A program made the position numbers and the translations under genes. 64,000 bases of DNA from Streptomyces avidinii (GTDB lineage: Bacteria > Actinomycetota > Actinomycetes > Streptomycetales > Streptomycetaceae): contig NZ_BMVL01000001.1 of assembly GCF_014650695.1 (NCBI RefSeq), forward strand, positions 269,563-333,562, written 5' to 3'. Of the stretch, positions 35,654 through 44,375 are shown one piece after another. Positions within the stretch are counted from its first letter, which is position 1; each line of letters begins with the position of its first letter. A model generated the notes under the pieces. The model saw nothing but the letters and a program-made list of their open reading frames with translations. It did not search any database and was not told the origin of the DNA.

Positions 35654-36445
35654 TCAGGTGGTCGTGCCGAGCCAGGTGCCCACCGTGTAGGTGACCGCCA
35701 TGGCCAGGGCGCCGCCCAGGACGTTGCGCGCGACCGCCCTCGGCACGGGCGCCCCGCCCAGCCGCGCACTGATCACGCCGCACAGCGTGAGCGCCGCGAG
35801 CACCGCGACCACCGTCACCGGCACCCGCACCGACGGCCCCGGCAGGATGATCGCCAGCAACGGGAGCAGCGCCCCCACCGTGAAGGCGACGAGGCTGGCG
35901 AAGGCCGCGTGCCACGGGTTGGCCAGCTCGTCCGGGTTGATGCCGAGCTCCACCCGGGCGTGGGCCCGCAGCGCGTCCCGTTCCGTCAGCTGCTCGGCGG
36001 CCTCCCGCGCCACGTCCCGGCTGAGCCCCCGCTCGGCCAGCAGGTCGGTCAGCTCGTCGAGCTCCGCCGCCGGTTCCTCGGCCAGTTCCCGGCGCTCCAG
36101 GTCCAGCGCGGCCCGCTCGGAGTCCCGCTGGGAGCTGACGGAGACGTACTCCCCCGCCGCCATCGACAGCGATCCCGCCAGCAGCCCGGCGACACCCGCC
36201 GCCAGGATCGCCGAGCGCGAGGTGGTGGCCCCCGCCACGCCGACCACCAGGCCCGCGGTGGAGATGATCCCGTCGTTGGCGCCGAGCACACCCGCGCGCA
36301 GCCAGTTGAGCCGTGTGCTGATCTCCGCGCTCTGCGTCCCGCCGCCCGCGCCGTGCGCCTCGATGTGCGCCCGGGTGGGCCGCCTGCCCGTGCCGTCGCC
36401 CCTGCCGTCGCCCCTGCCTTCGCCCGCGCCTTCGCTCGCCGTCAC
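35654..36445 (-). CDS. VIT1/CCC1 family metal transporter
   Basis: 263 residues. The family signature AGVLGANDGIISTAGLVVGV opens the first helix, GSLSMAAGEYVSVSSQRDSE the second. A Glu-rich cytosolic helical region (LERRELAEEPAAELDELTDL) holds likely metal ligands, and three helices follow. Relatives move iron or manganese across membranes. The disordered start has GEGRGDGRGDGTG repeats. GTG 36445 is chosen for a GGGGG upstream; GTG 36481 is an alternative. Divergent from the SpoIIE-type phosphatase. Confidence 0.88.
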   Translation of the reverse strand: MTASEGAGEGRGDGRGDGTGRRPTRAHIEAHGAGGGTQSAEISTRLNWLRAGVLGANDGIISTAGLVVGVAGATTSRSAILAAGVAGLLAGSLSMAAGEYVSVSSQRDSERAALDLERRELAEEPAAELDELTDLLAERGLSRDVAREAAEQLTERDALRAHARVELGINPDELANPWHAAFASLVAFTVGALLPLLAIILPGPSVRVPVTVVAVLAALTLCGVISARLGGAPVPRAVARNVLGGALAMAVTYTVGTWLGTTT

Positions 36446-36534
36446 GCCCCCACTGTCGCGGCCCGGGGCGTACGGGGCCACCCGGCGGACCGGTCCGGGG
36501 TGCGCGGGCCCCGCCCCCGTACCAGGGTGGAGTA

Positions 36535-37632
36535 GTGAGACGCCGACGTCAGGAGACGGGCTGGCTGCGCGGCGAGCCGCCGCCGCGCTGGGCCCGGATC
36601 GCGCCCGCGGTCGCCCTGGTCGTGCTGGTCCTGGCCCAGGCGATCACCCCGGGCGATGTGGAGCTCGGGTTCTTCCTGGCCGGGCTGCCCCCGGTGGCCG
36701 CCTTCGCGTACGGGGCGGCCGGGACCGCCGTCTTCGCCGCCGTCGTGCTGCTGCTGCTGGGGGTGCACGAGCTCGGTGTGGCGCACGCCCGGGGAACGGA
36801 CCTGGCCACGGTGGCCGTCGTCGGCGTGCTCAGCGTGGTGATCGCCTGGGTCCGGCAGCGCCGGGACGCGCAGCTGGTCAGCGTACGGACGGTGGCGGAG
36901 GCGGCCCAGCTCGCCGTCCTTCCACCGGTACCGGAGCGGGTGGGTCCGGTGCGCTGCTCGGGCCTCTACCGGGCGGCGCAGCAGGGCACGCTGGTCGGCG
37001 GCGACCTGTACGACGTACGGGCCGGGCCGTACGGGGTGCGGGCGCTGGTCGGGGACGTGCAGGGGCACGGCCTGGCGGCGGTCGGCACGGTGGCGGCGCT
37101 GCTCGGGGCCTTCCGCGAGGGCGTGATCGACGACGCCGGGCTGGCGGCGGTCGCGGCCCGGCTGGACCGGCGCCTGGTGGCGGACGCGGCGGCCACCTCG
37201 GTCGAACATCCGGAGCTGTTCGCGACGGCGGTGCTGGTGGAGTTCCCGCCCGGGCTGGACCGCGTACGGATCGTGTCGTGCGGGCATCCACCGGCGCTGC
37301 GGATGCGCGGACGGCTGGTCGAGGAGGTGGCCGTGGATCCGGGGCCGCCGCTGGGCCTGGGCCTCGCCGGCCCGACCCCGCTGAGGGTGACGGAGCTGCC
37401 GGTGCGCCCCGGGGACCAGCTGCTGCTGCACACCGACGGCGTGACGGAAGCCCGGGACGTGACCGGGCACTTCTACCCGCTGGCCGACCGGGTGCCCGTA
37501 CTGGCGCGGGACCCGGCGGGCCTGGTCGGGGCGGTGTGGCGGGACCTCGCGGCCTTCACGGACGGCGGTCCGCACGACGACGTGGCCCTGCTGCTGCTCT
37601 CGCTGGACGGAGAGGTTCCGGCCGCCGGCTAG
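36535..37632 (+). CDS. membrane-bound SpoIIE-type PP2C phosphatase
   Basis: 365 residues. Three or four membrane helices to about residue 105, then a SpoIIE domain with the metal-binding motifs GGDLYDV, VGDVQGHGLAA, HTDGVTEARD and the terminal GGPHDDVALLLLSL. In Streptomyces these serine phosphatases act on anti-anti-sigma factors. No anti-sigma or STAS gene lies beside it, so its target is unknown. GTG 36535 has GGAG upstream. Confidence 0.92.
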   Translation: MRRRRQETGWLRGEPPPRWARIAPAVALVVLVLAQAITPGDVELGFFLAGLPPVAAFAYGAAGTAVFAAVVLLLLGVHELGVAHARGTDLATVAVVGVLSVVIAWVRQRRDAQLVSVRTVAEAAQLAVLPPVPERVGPVRCSGLYRAAQQGTLVGGDLYDVRAGPYGVRALVGDVQGHGLAAVGTVAALLGAFREGVIDDAGLAAVAARLDRRLVADAAATSVEHPELFATAVLVEFPPGLDRVRIVSCGHPPALRMRGRLVEEVAVDPGPPLGLGLAGPTPLRVTELPVRPGDQLLLHTDGVTEARDVTGHFYPLADRVPVLARDPAGLVGAVWRDLAAFTDGGPHDDVALLLLSLDGEVPAAG

Positions 37633-37650
37633 GGCGGCCGGCCCTTCTGC

Positions 37651-37902
37651 CTACGACTCCATGATGAACGCGCGCACCATCTTGCAGGTGACATTCGACG
37701 GCCGGTGGATCCCCGTCCGGACGGCCATCGTCCGGATCTTCCGGTTGGTGGCGCGCCGGGCGTCGTACGTCCCCGAGTCGAGCAGGGATATGGCCAGCCG
37801 CATCGCCTTCAGACGGCGGTTGTGGCTCTCGTACCACTCGCGGGGCAGGCCCGCCGGCAGCGGCTTCTTCTTGACGTGCTGGACGGTGGTGGCAGTGGCC
37901 AT
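37651..37902 (-). CDS. small basic conserved hypothetical protein
   Basis: 83 residues, Arg/Lys rich and helical (PREWYESHNRRLKAMRLAIS, RRATNRKIRTMAVRTGI). No signal, membrane helix or known motif. ATG 37902 has GGGAGG six bases upstream, a very good start. Convergent with the phosphatase and divergent from the ArsC-like gene. A nucleic-acid-binding role is possible from charge alone. Confidence 0.72.
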   Translation of the reverse strand: MATATTVQHVKKKPLPAGLPREWYESHNRRLKAMRLAISLLDSGTYDARRATNRKIRTMAVRTGIHRPSNVTCKMVRAFIMES

Positions 37903-37996
37903 CTACAGCCTCCCAAACGGTAGTTGGCTTCCTGTCGTTCTCCCTCGATTTTACCGGGGACCACTGACAGAAGACCCTGGCCAGACCGGCTCTGGG

Positions 37997-38002
37997 TAGG
38001 GT
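37997..38002 (+). promoter_or_regulatory. -10 box for the ArsC-like gene
   Basis: TAGGGT, seven bases before ATG 38010, fits a leaderless transcript. Confidence 0.45.
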
Positions 38003-38009
38003 TCGCGCC

Positions 38010-38381
38010 ATGGAGATCTGGATCAATCCCGCATGTTCCAAGTGCCGCAGCGCCCTGACCCTGCTGGACGCGGAGGGCGCCGAGTACACGGTGCGCCGCT
38101 ACCTGGAGGACGTGCCCTCCGAGGACGAGATCCGCGAGGTGCTCGGCCGCCTCGGGCTGGAGCCCTGGGACATCACGCGCACCTCGGACCCGCTCGCGAA
38201 GGAGACCGGAGTACGGGAGCTGCCGCGCGAGGAGACCGACGCGGCGCGCGGGCTCTGGATCGCCCACCTGGCCGCCCACCCGAAGCTCATCCAGCGCCCG
38301 ATCATCACGGCCGAGGACGGCACGGCCGTGGTCGCCCGCTCCGAGGAGGCCGTCCGCGAGGCCCTGTCGCGCAAGGGCTAG
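38010..38381 (+). CDS. ArsC/Spx family thioredoxin-fold protein
   Basis: 123 residues. MEIWINPACSKCRSALTLLD has the thioredoxin-fold Cys pair as C-x2-C; ELPREETDAARGLWIAHLAA and LIQRPIITAEDGTAVVARSE match ArsC-family proteins, with the Arg after IQRPI. It may be an arsenate reductase-like enzyme or another glutaredoxin-dependent reductase; no ars genes are nearby. The stop overlaps that of the convergent hydrolase (CTAG). Confidence 0.88.
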   Translation: MEIWINPACSKCRSALTLLDAEGAEYTVRRYLEDVPSEDEIREVLGRLGLEPWDITRTSDPLAKETGVRELPREETDAARGLWIAHLAAHPKLIQRPIITAEDGTAVVARSEEAVREALSRKG

Positions 38382-39277
38382 AGGACGCGTCGGGCGATCT
38401 CCGCAGCGGCCGTCAGCGGCAGCGCGTGGTGCGCGACCCCGGGCAGTACGTCGACGCGCGCGCCCGGCAGCGCCTCGCGCGCGGCGCGGGCCGCGCGGCC
38501 GGAGTCGTGGCAGCGGGCCTGCTCGGCGAAGAGGACGTCGACGTCGACCTGCCGGCCCGCGAGCTCGGCCGGGTCCGGGCGCGGCCCGGTGACCGGCCGG
38601 ACGCCCGGGAAGCGGGCGGTCTCCTCCTGCAGCCGCAGCCAGGCCGGTTCGAGCACGGCCCCGCGGGTCTCCCAGGTGAGGAAGGAGCGAATCCGCTCCG
38701 GGGTGGGCCGCGCCAGCACGGGCAGCGCGCGCAGGACGTAGCCGGGGCGCAGCCCGGCGAACACCTGGGTCGGGTCGAGCAGCACGAGGCGCCGGAGCCG
38801 GGCCGGACGCCGGGCGGCGTAGTGGGCCGCGATCCAGGCCCCGTACGAGTGGCCGCCGAGGGTCACCGGCCCGTGCGGGCCGGGCCCGTCCTGGAGTCCG
38901 TCCTGGAGCCCGTCGACGACCGCGTCGAGGACCGCGTCGAGCCATCCGACCAGGTCCCCGACGGTTCTGATCGGCCGCCCGGGCGCCGGGACGCTGAGCC
39001 CGGGGTCCCCGACCAGGTCCACGGCGTGCACCCGGTGGGTGCGGGCCGCCCCGGCGGCGGCGCAGGCCCCCCACACGGTGGAGGTGGCCCCTCCGCCGGG
39101 CAGCAGCACCAGCGGAGGGGCGCCCGCGGGTCCGCAGCGGTTGACGCGGGTGACCCCGTAGGGGGTGGGCAGGTCGACGGCCTCGACGGGGCCGGGCCAC
39201 TGGCCGAGCGCGGCCTCGTAGGCGGCGCGGAAGGAGGCCGTGGAAGACGTGGAAGACGTGGAAGACGTTCGGGGCAT
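38378..39277 (-). CDS. alpha/beta hydrolase
   Basis: 299 residues. Nucleophile elbow GGHSYGAW, oxyanion region LLPGGGATSTVW and a C-terminal VAHHALPL with the likely catalytic His. The N-terminus holds three TSS repeats, from 9-base DNA repeats (GTGGAAGAC three times at 39240-39266), and DAVLDAVVDGLQDGLQDG is another short expansion. ATG 39277 has GGAG upstream; TTG 39289 is an alternative. Divergent from a MarR gene with two palindromes between, so probably under MarR control. Confidence 0.88.
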   Translation of the reverse strand: MPRTSSTSSTSSTASFRAAYEAALGQWPGPVEAVDLPTPYGVTRVNRCGPAGAPPLVLLPGGGATSTVWGACAAAGAARTHRVHAVDLVGDPGLSVPAPGRPIRTVGDLVGWLDAVLDAVVDGLQDGLQDGPGPHGPVTLGGHSYGAWIAAHYAARRPARLRRLVLLDPTQVFAGLRPGYVLRALPVLARPTPERIRSFLTWETRGAVLEPAWLRLQEETARFPGVRPVTGPRPDPAELAGRQVDVDVLFAEQARCHDSGRAARAAREALPGARVDVLPGVAHHALPLTAAAEIARRVL

Positions 39278-39302
39278 GTCCCGCTCCAATGCCTCGTCCA
39301 GT

Positions 39303-39335
39303 ATCTCGCTGGGCGATAATCTCGCTCAGCGAGAT
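39303..39335. promoter_or_regulatory. tandem MarR-type operator
   Basis: ATCTCGCT-C-AGCGAGAT (39319-39335) is a perfect palindrome; an imperfect copy, ATCTCGCT-G-GGCGATAA, sits at 39303-39319. They lie between divergent hydrolase and MarR genes, so binding could block both promoters. Confidence 0.7.
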
Positions 39336-39368
39336 ATTAGCGGGGAATGGCACTGGACAGGAGTCGAT

Positions 39369-39848
39369 GTGCACGACGAAGCGAACCACGCGGCGAAACC
39401 GGAGCCGGACAACCTCCGGCTGGTGCACCTACTGAGGGCGGTGACCGTCGAGTTCGGCCTGCGCCAGGCGGACTTCGCCGCGCGCAACGGCATGCACCCC
39501 ACCGACGTACGCGCACTGATCTGCCTGCTGGACGCGGCCCGCGCGGGCGAGGCGGCCACCGCGGGGCTGCTCGGCACCCGGCTCGGCCTCAACTCCGCGG
39601 GCACCACCGCCGTGATCGACCGCCTCGAACGGCTCGGCCACGTGGCACGGGTCCGCGACGACCACGACCGGCGCCGGATCCTGCTGCGCGTGGAGCCGGC
39701 GGCGATCCGTCTGGGCCGCGACTTCTTCGGCCCCCTGATCGACGGGGTGCTCCAGGTGCTCGACTCCTTCGATCCCGCCGAACGGGAGATCGTACGCCGC
39801 TTCCTGACGGCCACCCACACCGTCTTCGCCATGGAGCCGCGCCCATGA
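39369..39848 (+). CDS. MarR-family regulator
   Basis: 159 residues. Winged helix: HPTDVRALICLLDAARAGEA, LGLNSAGTTAVIDRLERLGH and the wing RVRDDHDRRRILLRV. GTG 39369 (VHDEANHAAKPEPDN) has AGGAG five bases upstream. The stop overlaps the next start (ATGA), coupling it to the MocR gene. The tandem palindrome upstream is its probable operator. Confidence 0.9.
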   Translation: MHDEANHAAKPEPDNLRLVHLLRAVTVEFGLRQADFAARNGMHPTDVRALICLLDAARAGEAATAGLLGTRLGLNSAGTTAVIDRLERLGHVARVRDDHDRRRILLRVEPAAIRLGRDFFGPLIDGVLQVLDSFDPAEREIVRRFLTATHTVFAMEPRP

Positions 39849-41269
39849 CCACCCCCGACCCGGGCGGCTCCGACCTGCACCTCGACCTCCCCGCCGAGGG
39901 CGCCCGGCGGACCGCCCTCGCCCAGGCCCTGCGCAACGCCGTACGCAGCGGGCGACTCGCCGGCGGCACCCGGCTGCCGCCGTACCGGACCCTGGCCGCG
40001 GACCTCGGGCTGGCCCGCAACGCCGTCGCCGACGCGTACGCCGAACTGGTCGCCGAGGGCTGGTTCACGGCCCGCCAGGGATCCGGTACCCGGGTCGCGG
40101 AGGGAGTCGCGACCGCCGGCGTCCCGGCCGACGCGGCCGGTCCCGCGCCGGCGCGGCTGCGCCACGACCTGCTCCAGGGCAAACCCGACCCGGCCTCCTT
40201 CCCGCGGGGCCCCTGGGCCGCCAGCGCCCGCCGGGCCCTGGCGGAGGCGCCCACCGAGGCCTTCGGCCCCGGCGATCCGCAGGGCCGCCCCGAACTGCGG
40301 CGGGCCCTCGCGGGCTACCTCGCCCGGGCCCGGGGCGTGCGCTGCGCCCCCGAGAACATCGTGATCTGCTCGGGCTTCGCCAACGGACTGCGGCTCCTGG
40401 CGTCCGTCCGGCCCCGCGACTGGGCCGTCGAGGCGTACGGGCTCCCCTTCCACCACGACATCCTCCGGACCGCCGGCGTCCGCCCGCACCCCGTCGAGGT
40501 CGACGAGGACGGCGCCCGGACGACAGAACTCCCGGCCCGGGCCGGCACGTTGCTGCTCACTCCGGCGCACCAGTTCCCGACCGGCGCCCGCCTGCTGCCC
40601 GCACGGCGCGCCGCCGCGGTGGAATGGGCCCGCGCGGCCGGTGGCGTGATCGTGGAGGACGACTACGACGGGGAGTTCCGCTACGACCGCAAACCCGTCG
40701 GCGCCCTGCAGGGACTGGCCCCCGAACACGTGGTGTACGCGGGCTCGCTGAGCAAGAGCCTCTCCCCCGCGCTCCGCCTGGGCTGGCTCGTCCTCCCGGA
40801 CCACCTCCGCGACCAGGTCCTGGCCGCGAAGGGCCTGCGGGAGTCCTGGGCGAGCGCGCTGGACCAGCTGGCGCTGGCCGACTTCATCGAGTGCGGGGCG
40901 TACGACCGTCACGTCCGCCGGATGCGGCTGCGCTACCGGGACCGCCGCGACCAGCTGGTCGCCGTACTGGCGGCACGCGCCCCGGAGGTCCGGGTGACCG
41001 GCATCTCGGCCGGGCTGCACGCGGTCGTGGAACTCCCGCCGGGCCACGAGGCCCGGGCCCTCGCGGCGGCCCACGCCGCGGGGCTGGCTCTGGACGGCCT
41101 CTCGTCCTACCGCCACCCGGCCGCGCCGACGCCACCCCGCGAGGGCCTGGTGGTCGGCTACGCGGCGCCCCCGGAGACGGCGTTCACCCGTGCGCTGGGG
41201 GCACTGGCGGAGGTGGTGGGTCGGACCTCGGCGGGCCAGGGGACGGTGGTCTCGGCCGCGACCCCGTAG
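39845..41269 (+). CDS. MocR-type GntR/aminotransferase regulator
   Basis: 474 residues. N-terminal GntR winged helix (RRTALAQALRNAVRSGRLAG, GLARNAVADAYAELVAEGWF), linker, then a fold-type I aminotransferase domain with ICSGFANGLRLLA, IVEDDYDGEFRY and the PLP Lys304 in YAGSLSKSLSPALRLGW. MocR proteins sense PLP or amino compounds. Co-translated with the MarR gene. The last 112 bases overlap the end of convergent fabV. Confidence 0.92.
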   Translation: MTTPDPGGSDLHLDLPAEGARRTALAQALRNAVRSGRLAGGTRLPPYRTLAADLGLARNAVADAYAELVAEGWFTARQGSGTRVAEGVATAGVPADAAGPAPARLRHDLLQGKPDPASFPRGPWAASARRALAEAPTEAFGPGDPQGRPELRRALAGYLARARGVRCAPENIVICSGFANGLRLLASVRPRDWAVEAYGLPFHHDILRTAGVRPHPVEVDEDGARTTELPARAGTLLLTPAHQFPTGARLLPARRAAAVEWARAAGGVIVEDDYDGEFRYDRKPVGALQGLAPEHVVYAGSLSKSLSPALRLGWLVLPDHLRDQVLAAKGLRESWASALDQLALADFIECGAYDRHVRRMRLRYRDRRDQLVAVLAARAPEVRVTGISAGLHAVVELPPGHEARALAAAHAAGLALDGLSSYRHPAAPTPPREGLVVGYAAPPETAFTRALGALAEVVGRTSAGQGTVVSAATP

Positions 41270-42414
41270 TCCACGCCGGGAACCTCCCAGCCGTAGAGCC
41301 GGCCGACCTCTTCGCGGAACCAGCGGGTGTCCGCGCCGGCGGCGATGGTGTCGGAGTCGACCCGGTCCCACGTGGCGCGGACGGCGGCTTGAACCTCCGG
41401 ATCCATCTCCCAGCCGTCCAGCCGGATGCGGTCCCGGTCGTCCAGGCCGAGCTCGGCGTCACCGGTGAGGCGGCGCCACAGGTCCGCCGCCTGGTCGACG
41501 GTGCCCTGCCAGCGGTCACCGGTGACGCGGTGAAGGATGCCGGTGTAGAGCGCGATGCTCGGGATGGCGGTGGAGGCCTGGGTGACGGCCGCACCTGCGA
41601 CGACGGTGTGGGCGTGGCCCGTGCCCTTGAGGCGGGTGTTGATGGCGCGGGCGGTGTCTTCCAGGTGCTGCTTGGCGGCGCCGATGGTTCCGGCCCGGTA
41701 GATGGGCGCGGTGATGTCGGAGCCGACGTACGAGAGGGCGACGGTCCGGAAGCCGTCGGCGAGCAGGCCCTTCGACTGCAGGGCGTCGATCCACATCTGC
41801 CAGTCGGCTCCGCCCATGACCTGCACGGTCGCGTCGCGCTCGGCCTCGTCCGCGGGCTGCAGGTGCAACTCGCCCACCCGCGGGACGCCTTCCTCGAACA
41901 CGAGGGTCTTGGCGCGGTAGTCGGTGCCGAGCGGCTTGATGACCGAGTGGTGGACCTCGCCGGTCAGCGGGTCCGTGCGACGCGGGGCCGCGATGCTGTA
42001 GATGAGCAGGTCGACCTTGCCGAAGCGGGCGGCGAGCCGGCCCACGGCCTCGTCCTTGACGGCGTCGGAGAAGGCGTCGCCGTTGAGGAAGGTGAAGTCG
42101 ACGCCGGCCCCGGCAGCGAGTTCGGCGGTCCGGGCGGTGCGGTACCAGCCCGCGCCGGCGGTGCGGCGCTCGGTCTCGGCGGCCTCGAAGGCGATACCGA
42201 GCCCTCGCATCCGGTGGGCGCGCAGTCCCACCAGGGTCGCGGCCAGTCCGTAGCCGGCGCTCGAACCGATGACGAGGGCGACCGGACCGGGCCGGTCGCC
42301 GGCCGGCTCCGGCGCCTGCTCCCACATGCGGTCGACCACCGCCCTGCAGCCGGTCGGGTGGCTGTTGACGTACAGGTAGCCGCGGTTGCCGGGCTTGATC
42401 TCGCGGAGGCTCAC
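41158..42414 (-). CDS. fabV: trans-2-enoyl-[ACP/CoA] reductase FabV
   Basis: 418 residues. VALVIGSSAGYGLAATL is the cofactor motif, and Tyr239-x8-Lys248 (IYRAGTIGAAKQH) is the FabV-type catalytic spacing; KPGNRGYLYVNSHPTGC and DLLIYSIAAPRR also match. It reduces trans-2-enoyl thioesters in fatty acid elongation, an alternative to FabI. GTG 42414 has AAGGA upstream. The normal FabV end is near PGVDYG; about 25 extra residues run into the convergent MocR gene. Confidence 0.94.
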   Translation of the reverse strand: MSLREIKPGNRGYLYVNSHPTGCRAVVDRMWEQAPEPAGDRPGPVALVIGSSAGYGLAATLVGLRAHRMRGLGIAFEAAETERRTAGAGWYRTARTAELAAGAGVDFTFLNGDAFSDAVKDEAVGRLAARFGKVDLLIYSIAAPRRTDPLTGEVHHSVIKPLGTDYRAKTLVFEEGVPRVGELHLQPADEAERDATVQVMGGADWQMWIDALQSKGLLADGFRTVALSYVGSDITAPIYRAGTIGAAKQHLEDTARAINTRLKGTGHAHTVVAGAAVTQASTAIPSIALYTGILHRVTGDRWQGTVDQAADLWRRLTGDAELGLDDRDRIRLDGWEMDPEVQAAVRATWDRVDSDTIAAGADTRWFREEVGRLYGWEVPGVDYGVAAETTVPWPAEVRPTTSASAPSARVNAVSGGAA

Positions 42415-42767
42415 TCGTGGGGTCCTTCGTGTGCGGGGATCATGATGGACGGTTTCCGACCGGCCGGTGGCTCCGTCGGCGACGAGGCGAACCGCACCCG
42501 TTCTCAATCGGGTTGGGCCCTTCCTCCATCCTCGGCGAGCGCGACCCGACCGAACGATGTTGATCTTCACCAGAAGTACCCGCGCATTCTTGTCGGTGTC
42601 GCGCGGGGGATTTGGGGTGGGCGGGGTGCGGGTGGGCGACCCCGCCCCGCCCCGCCCACCGACCCCGCCCCGAGCGGGTCGGTCCCGCCTCTTCACCTCA
42701 CCCCCACCCCCCGCCCCCGTAGGGTGGCCGGAACACCAAAGAGGACGAATCGCATCAAAGGACCCTC
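42415..42767. promoter_or_regulatory. divergent region between fabV and a membrane-protein gene
   Basis: 353 bases without a gene. It is dominated by G- and C-runs, with a GGTGGGCGGGG/CCCCGCCCACC inverted repeat (42616-42660) and a shorter CCGACCC/GGGTCGG pair just after. A -10-like TAGGGT is at 42720-42725 toward the plus gene. No recognised operator. Confidence 0.4.
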
Positions 42768-43322
42768 GTGAACGAGCAGCAGCCTCAGCCCGAGCCGCAT
42801 CCGCAGGACCAGCCGGCTCAGCCCGCCCGGTCGGTCCGGCCCGGTCGGCGGGGGGCCGACTGGATGTTCGGTGGGGTGTACGGGACCGTTCTGGCCAGTG
42901 CGTTGCTGGCCGCACTCGGTCAGGAGGGGGAGGCCTTCACCCCGTTCTACGACGCGAGCTGGGTGTTCGTGACGGGCGCGACCGCCGGGCTCGCGCACGG
43001 GTACTCGCACCACATGGCGGCCCAGCGGCAGGAGTCCGCCGGACACCGGTGGCGGATGCTGGCCCTGGCGCTGTGGAACGAGTGGCCGCTGATCGTGGCC
43101 ACCCTCCCCACCGTCCTGCTCCTGCTCGGCGCCGGACTCTTCCACTGGGACGCGTACGCGGTGACCGCCGTCGGGCTGGGTCTGAACACCGCCCTGCTGT
43201 TCGGGTGGGGTTCGCTCGTCGCGCTCCGCGTGGGCTACCGGATCGGCTCCGCCCTGCTGATCGGCATGGCCGACGCCACCATCGGCCTTGCCATCATCGT
43301 CGCGAACGCCGTGATCAAGTAG
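42768..43322 (+). CDS. integral membrane protein of unknown family
   Basis: 184 residues. A Gln/Pro/His-rich cytosolic start (NEQQPQPEPHPQDQPAQPAR) precedes four or five helices, including WPLIVATLPTVLLLLGAGLF and SALLIGMADATIGLAIIVAN. AGLAHGYSHHMAAQRQ has paired His between helices. No function recognised. GTG 42768 has AAAGGA upstream. Its end overlaps the convergent oxidoreductase stop by eight bases. Confidence 0.72.
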   Translation: MNEQQPQPEPHPQDQPAQPARSVRPGRRGADWMFGGVYGTVLASALLAALGQEGEAFTPFYDASWVFVTGATAGLAHGYSHHMAAQRQESAGHRWRMLALALWNEWPLIVATLPTVLLLLGAGLFHWDAYAVTAVGLGLNTALLFGWGSLVALRVGYRIGSALLIGMADATIGLAIIVANAVIK

Positions 43323-44298
43323 CGAGCTGCGCCTCGGCCTCCGCCAGGATCTCCGTCAGCCGGGCCCCGAACTCCACCCCGCGCGGATCCGGCATCCCCG
43401 TCCGGGCGGCGGTGAGCAACGCGTCCAGGGCTCGTCCGTAGGCGCCCGGCACGTCGCTCCAGCCGGGCAGCTCGTGCACGCCCTCGGTGCCGCGCAGTTC
43501 CAGCCCCACTCCGGCGGCCGCGCGCGGCGCGCCCAGGCTGAGCACTGCGGTGCTGGCCGCGCCGGAGGTGTGCCGGAGTGCCAGTTGGACGACGTCGGAG
43601 GGGCCTCGGGTGGCGCTGACCTCGATGACCTCGCCGAGGACCGGGATGAGGACGGAGAGGGCGTGCGGGCCGACGTCCCACAGCCCGCCCTTGGCCTTGC
43701 GCCAGGGCGAGTCGGCGTAGGCGCTGGGCGTGCCGTCGGGCGGGAAGACGGCGCCGAGCCAGTGGGCAGCGGCCGTGAACCAGCCGGAGCGCGCGGCCTG
43801 CTCCTCGACCCAGCCGGCGGTGGGCTCGGCGAAGCGCAGGGTGAGGAAGACGACGGAGGCGACCCGGTGGCGCGCGACGGCTTCGGCGAGGCCGCGGGCG
43901 TCCTCCACGGTGGTGGCGACGGGTTTGTCGAGGAGCAGGTGGCATCCGGCCGCGGCGGCGCGGACGGCCATCGGGGCCTGGACGTCGGGCGGCAGGGCGA
44001 AGGCCACGATGTCACAGTCGGCGAAGAGCCGGTCGGGGTCTTCGTACACCTTCACGCCGTACTCGTGCGCCAGCTCGGCGGCGGCCTCGGGCCGGCGGCC
44101 CCACACACCGACGAAGTCGGAGCCGGGGTGTGCGGCGAGGGCGGGGGCGTGGGTGCGGTGCGCCCAGGGGCCGGTGCCGAGCAGCCCGACCCGGGGGCGG
44201 AGGCCTGCGGGGGCCTGATCGGCGGCGCGTTCGGCAGCACGGTCGGCGGCGCTCTCGACGGGACCCTCTGCGGAGTTCAAATCAGACGAAATGCTCAC
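43315..44298 (-). CDS. Gfo/Idh/MocA family oxidoreductase
   Basis: 327 residues. Rossmann motif RVGLLGTGPWAHRTHAPALA, then DKPVATTVEDARGLAEAV with the EKP-type Lys, and a C-terminal fold with GGLWDVGPHALSVLIPVLG carrying the usual Asp-x3-His. An NAD(P)-dependent oxidoreductase probably acting on a sugar or cyclitol; substrate unknown. GTG 44298 lies six bases after a -10-like CAGACT and has no clear ribosome site. Divergent from glnII, so the GlnR-type site lies in the shared region. Confidence 0.9.
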   Translation of the reverse strand: MSISSDLNSAEGPVESAADRAAERAADQAPAGLRPRVGLLGTGPWAHRTHAPALAAHPGSDFVGVWGRRPEAAAELAHEYGVKVYEDPDRLFADCDIVAFALPPDVQAPMAVRAAAAGCHLLLDKPVATTVEDARGLAEAVARHRVASVVFLTLRFAEPTAGWVEEQAARSGWFTAAAHWLGAVFPPDGTPSAYADSPWRKAKGGLWDVGPHALSVLIPVLGEVIEVSATRGPSDVVQLALRHTSGAASTAVLSLGAPRAAAGVGLELRGTEGVHELPGWSDVPGAYGRALDALLTAARTGMPDPRGVEFGARLTEILAEAEAQLAT

Positions 44299-44375
44299 GC
44301 GGCCAGTCTGCCCCACTCGGACGGGCGCGCCGCCACCAACCCGCACAACCCGCCCGACCTGCGGTGCAAACCTCG

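Noticed and set aside
42616..42660. GC-rich inverted repeat as a terminator
   Set aside because: It lies between divergent starts, not gene ends, and its arms are simple G and C runs.
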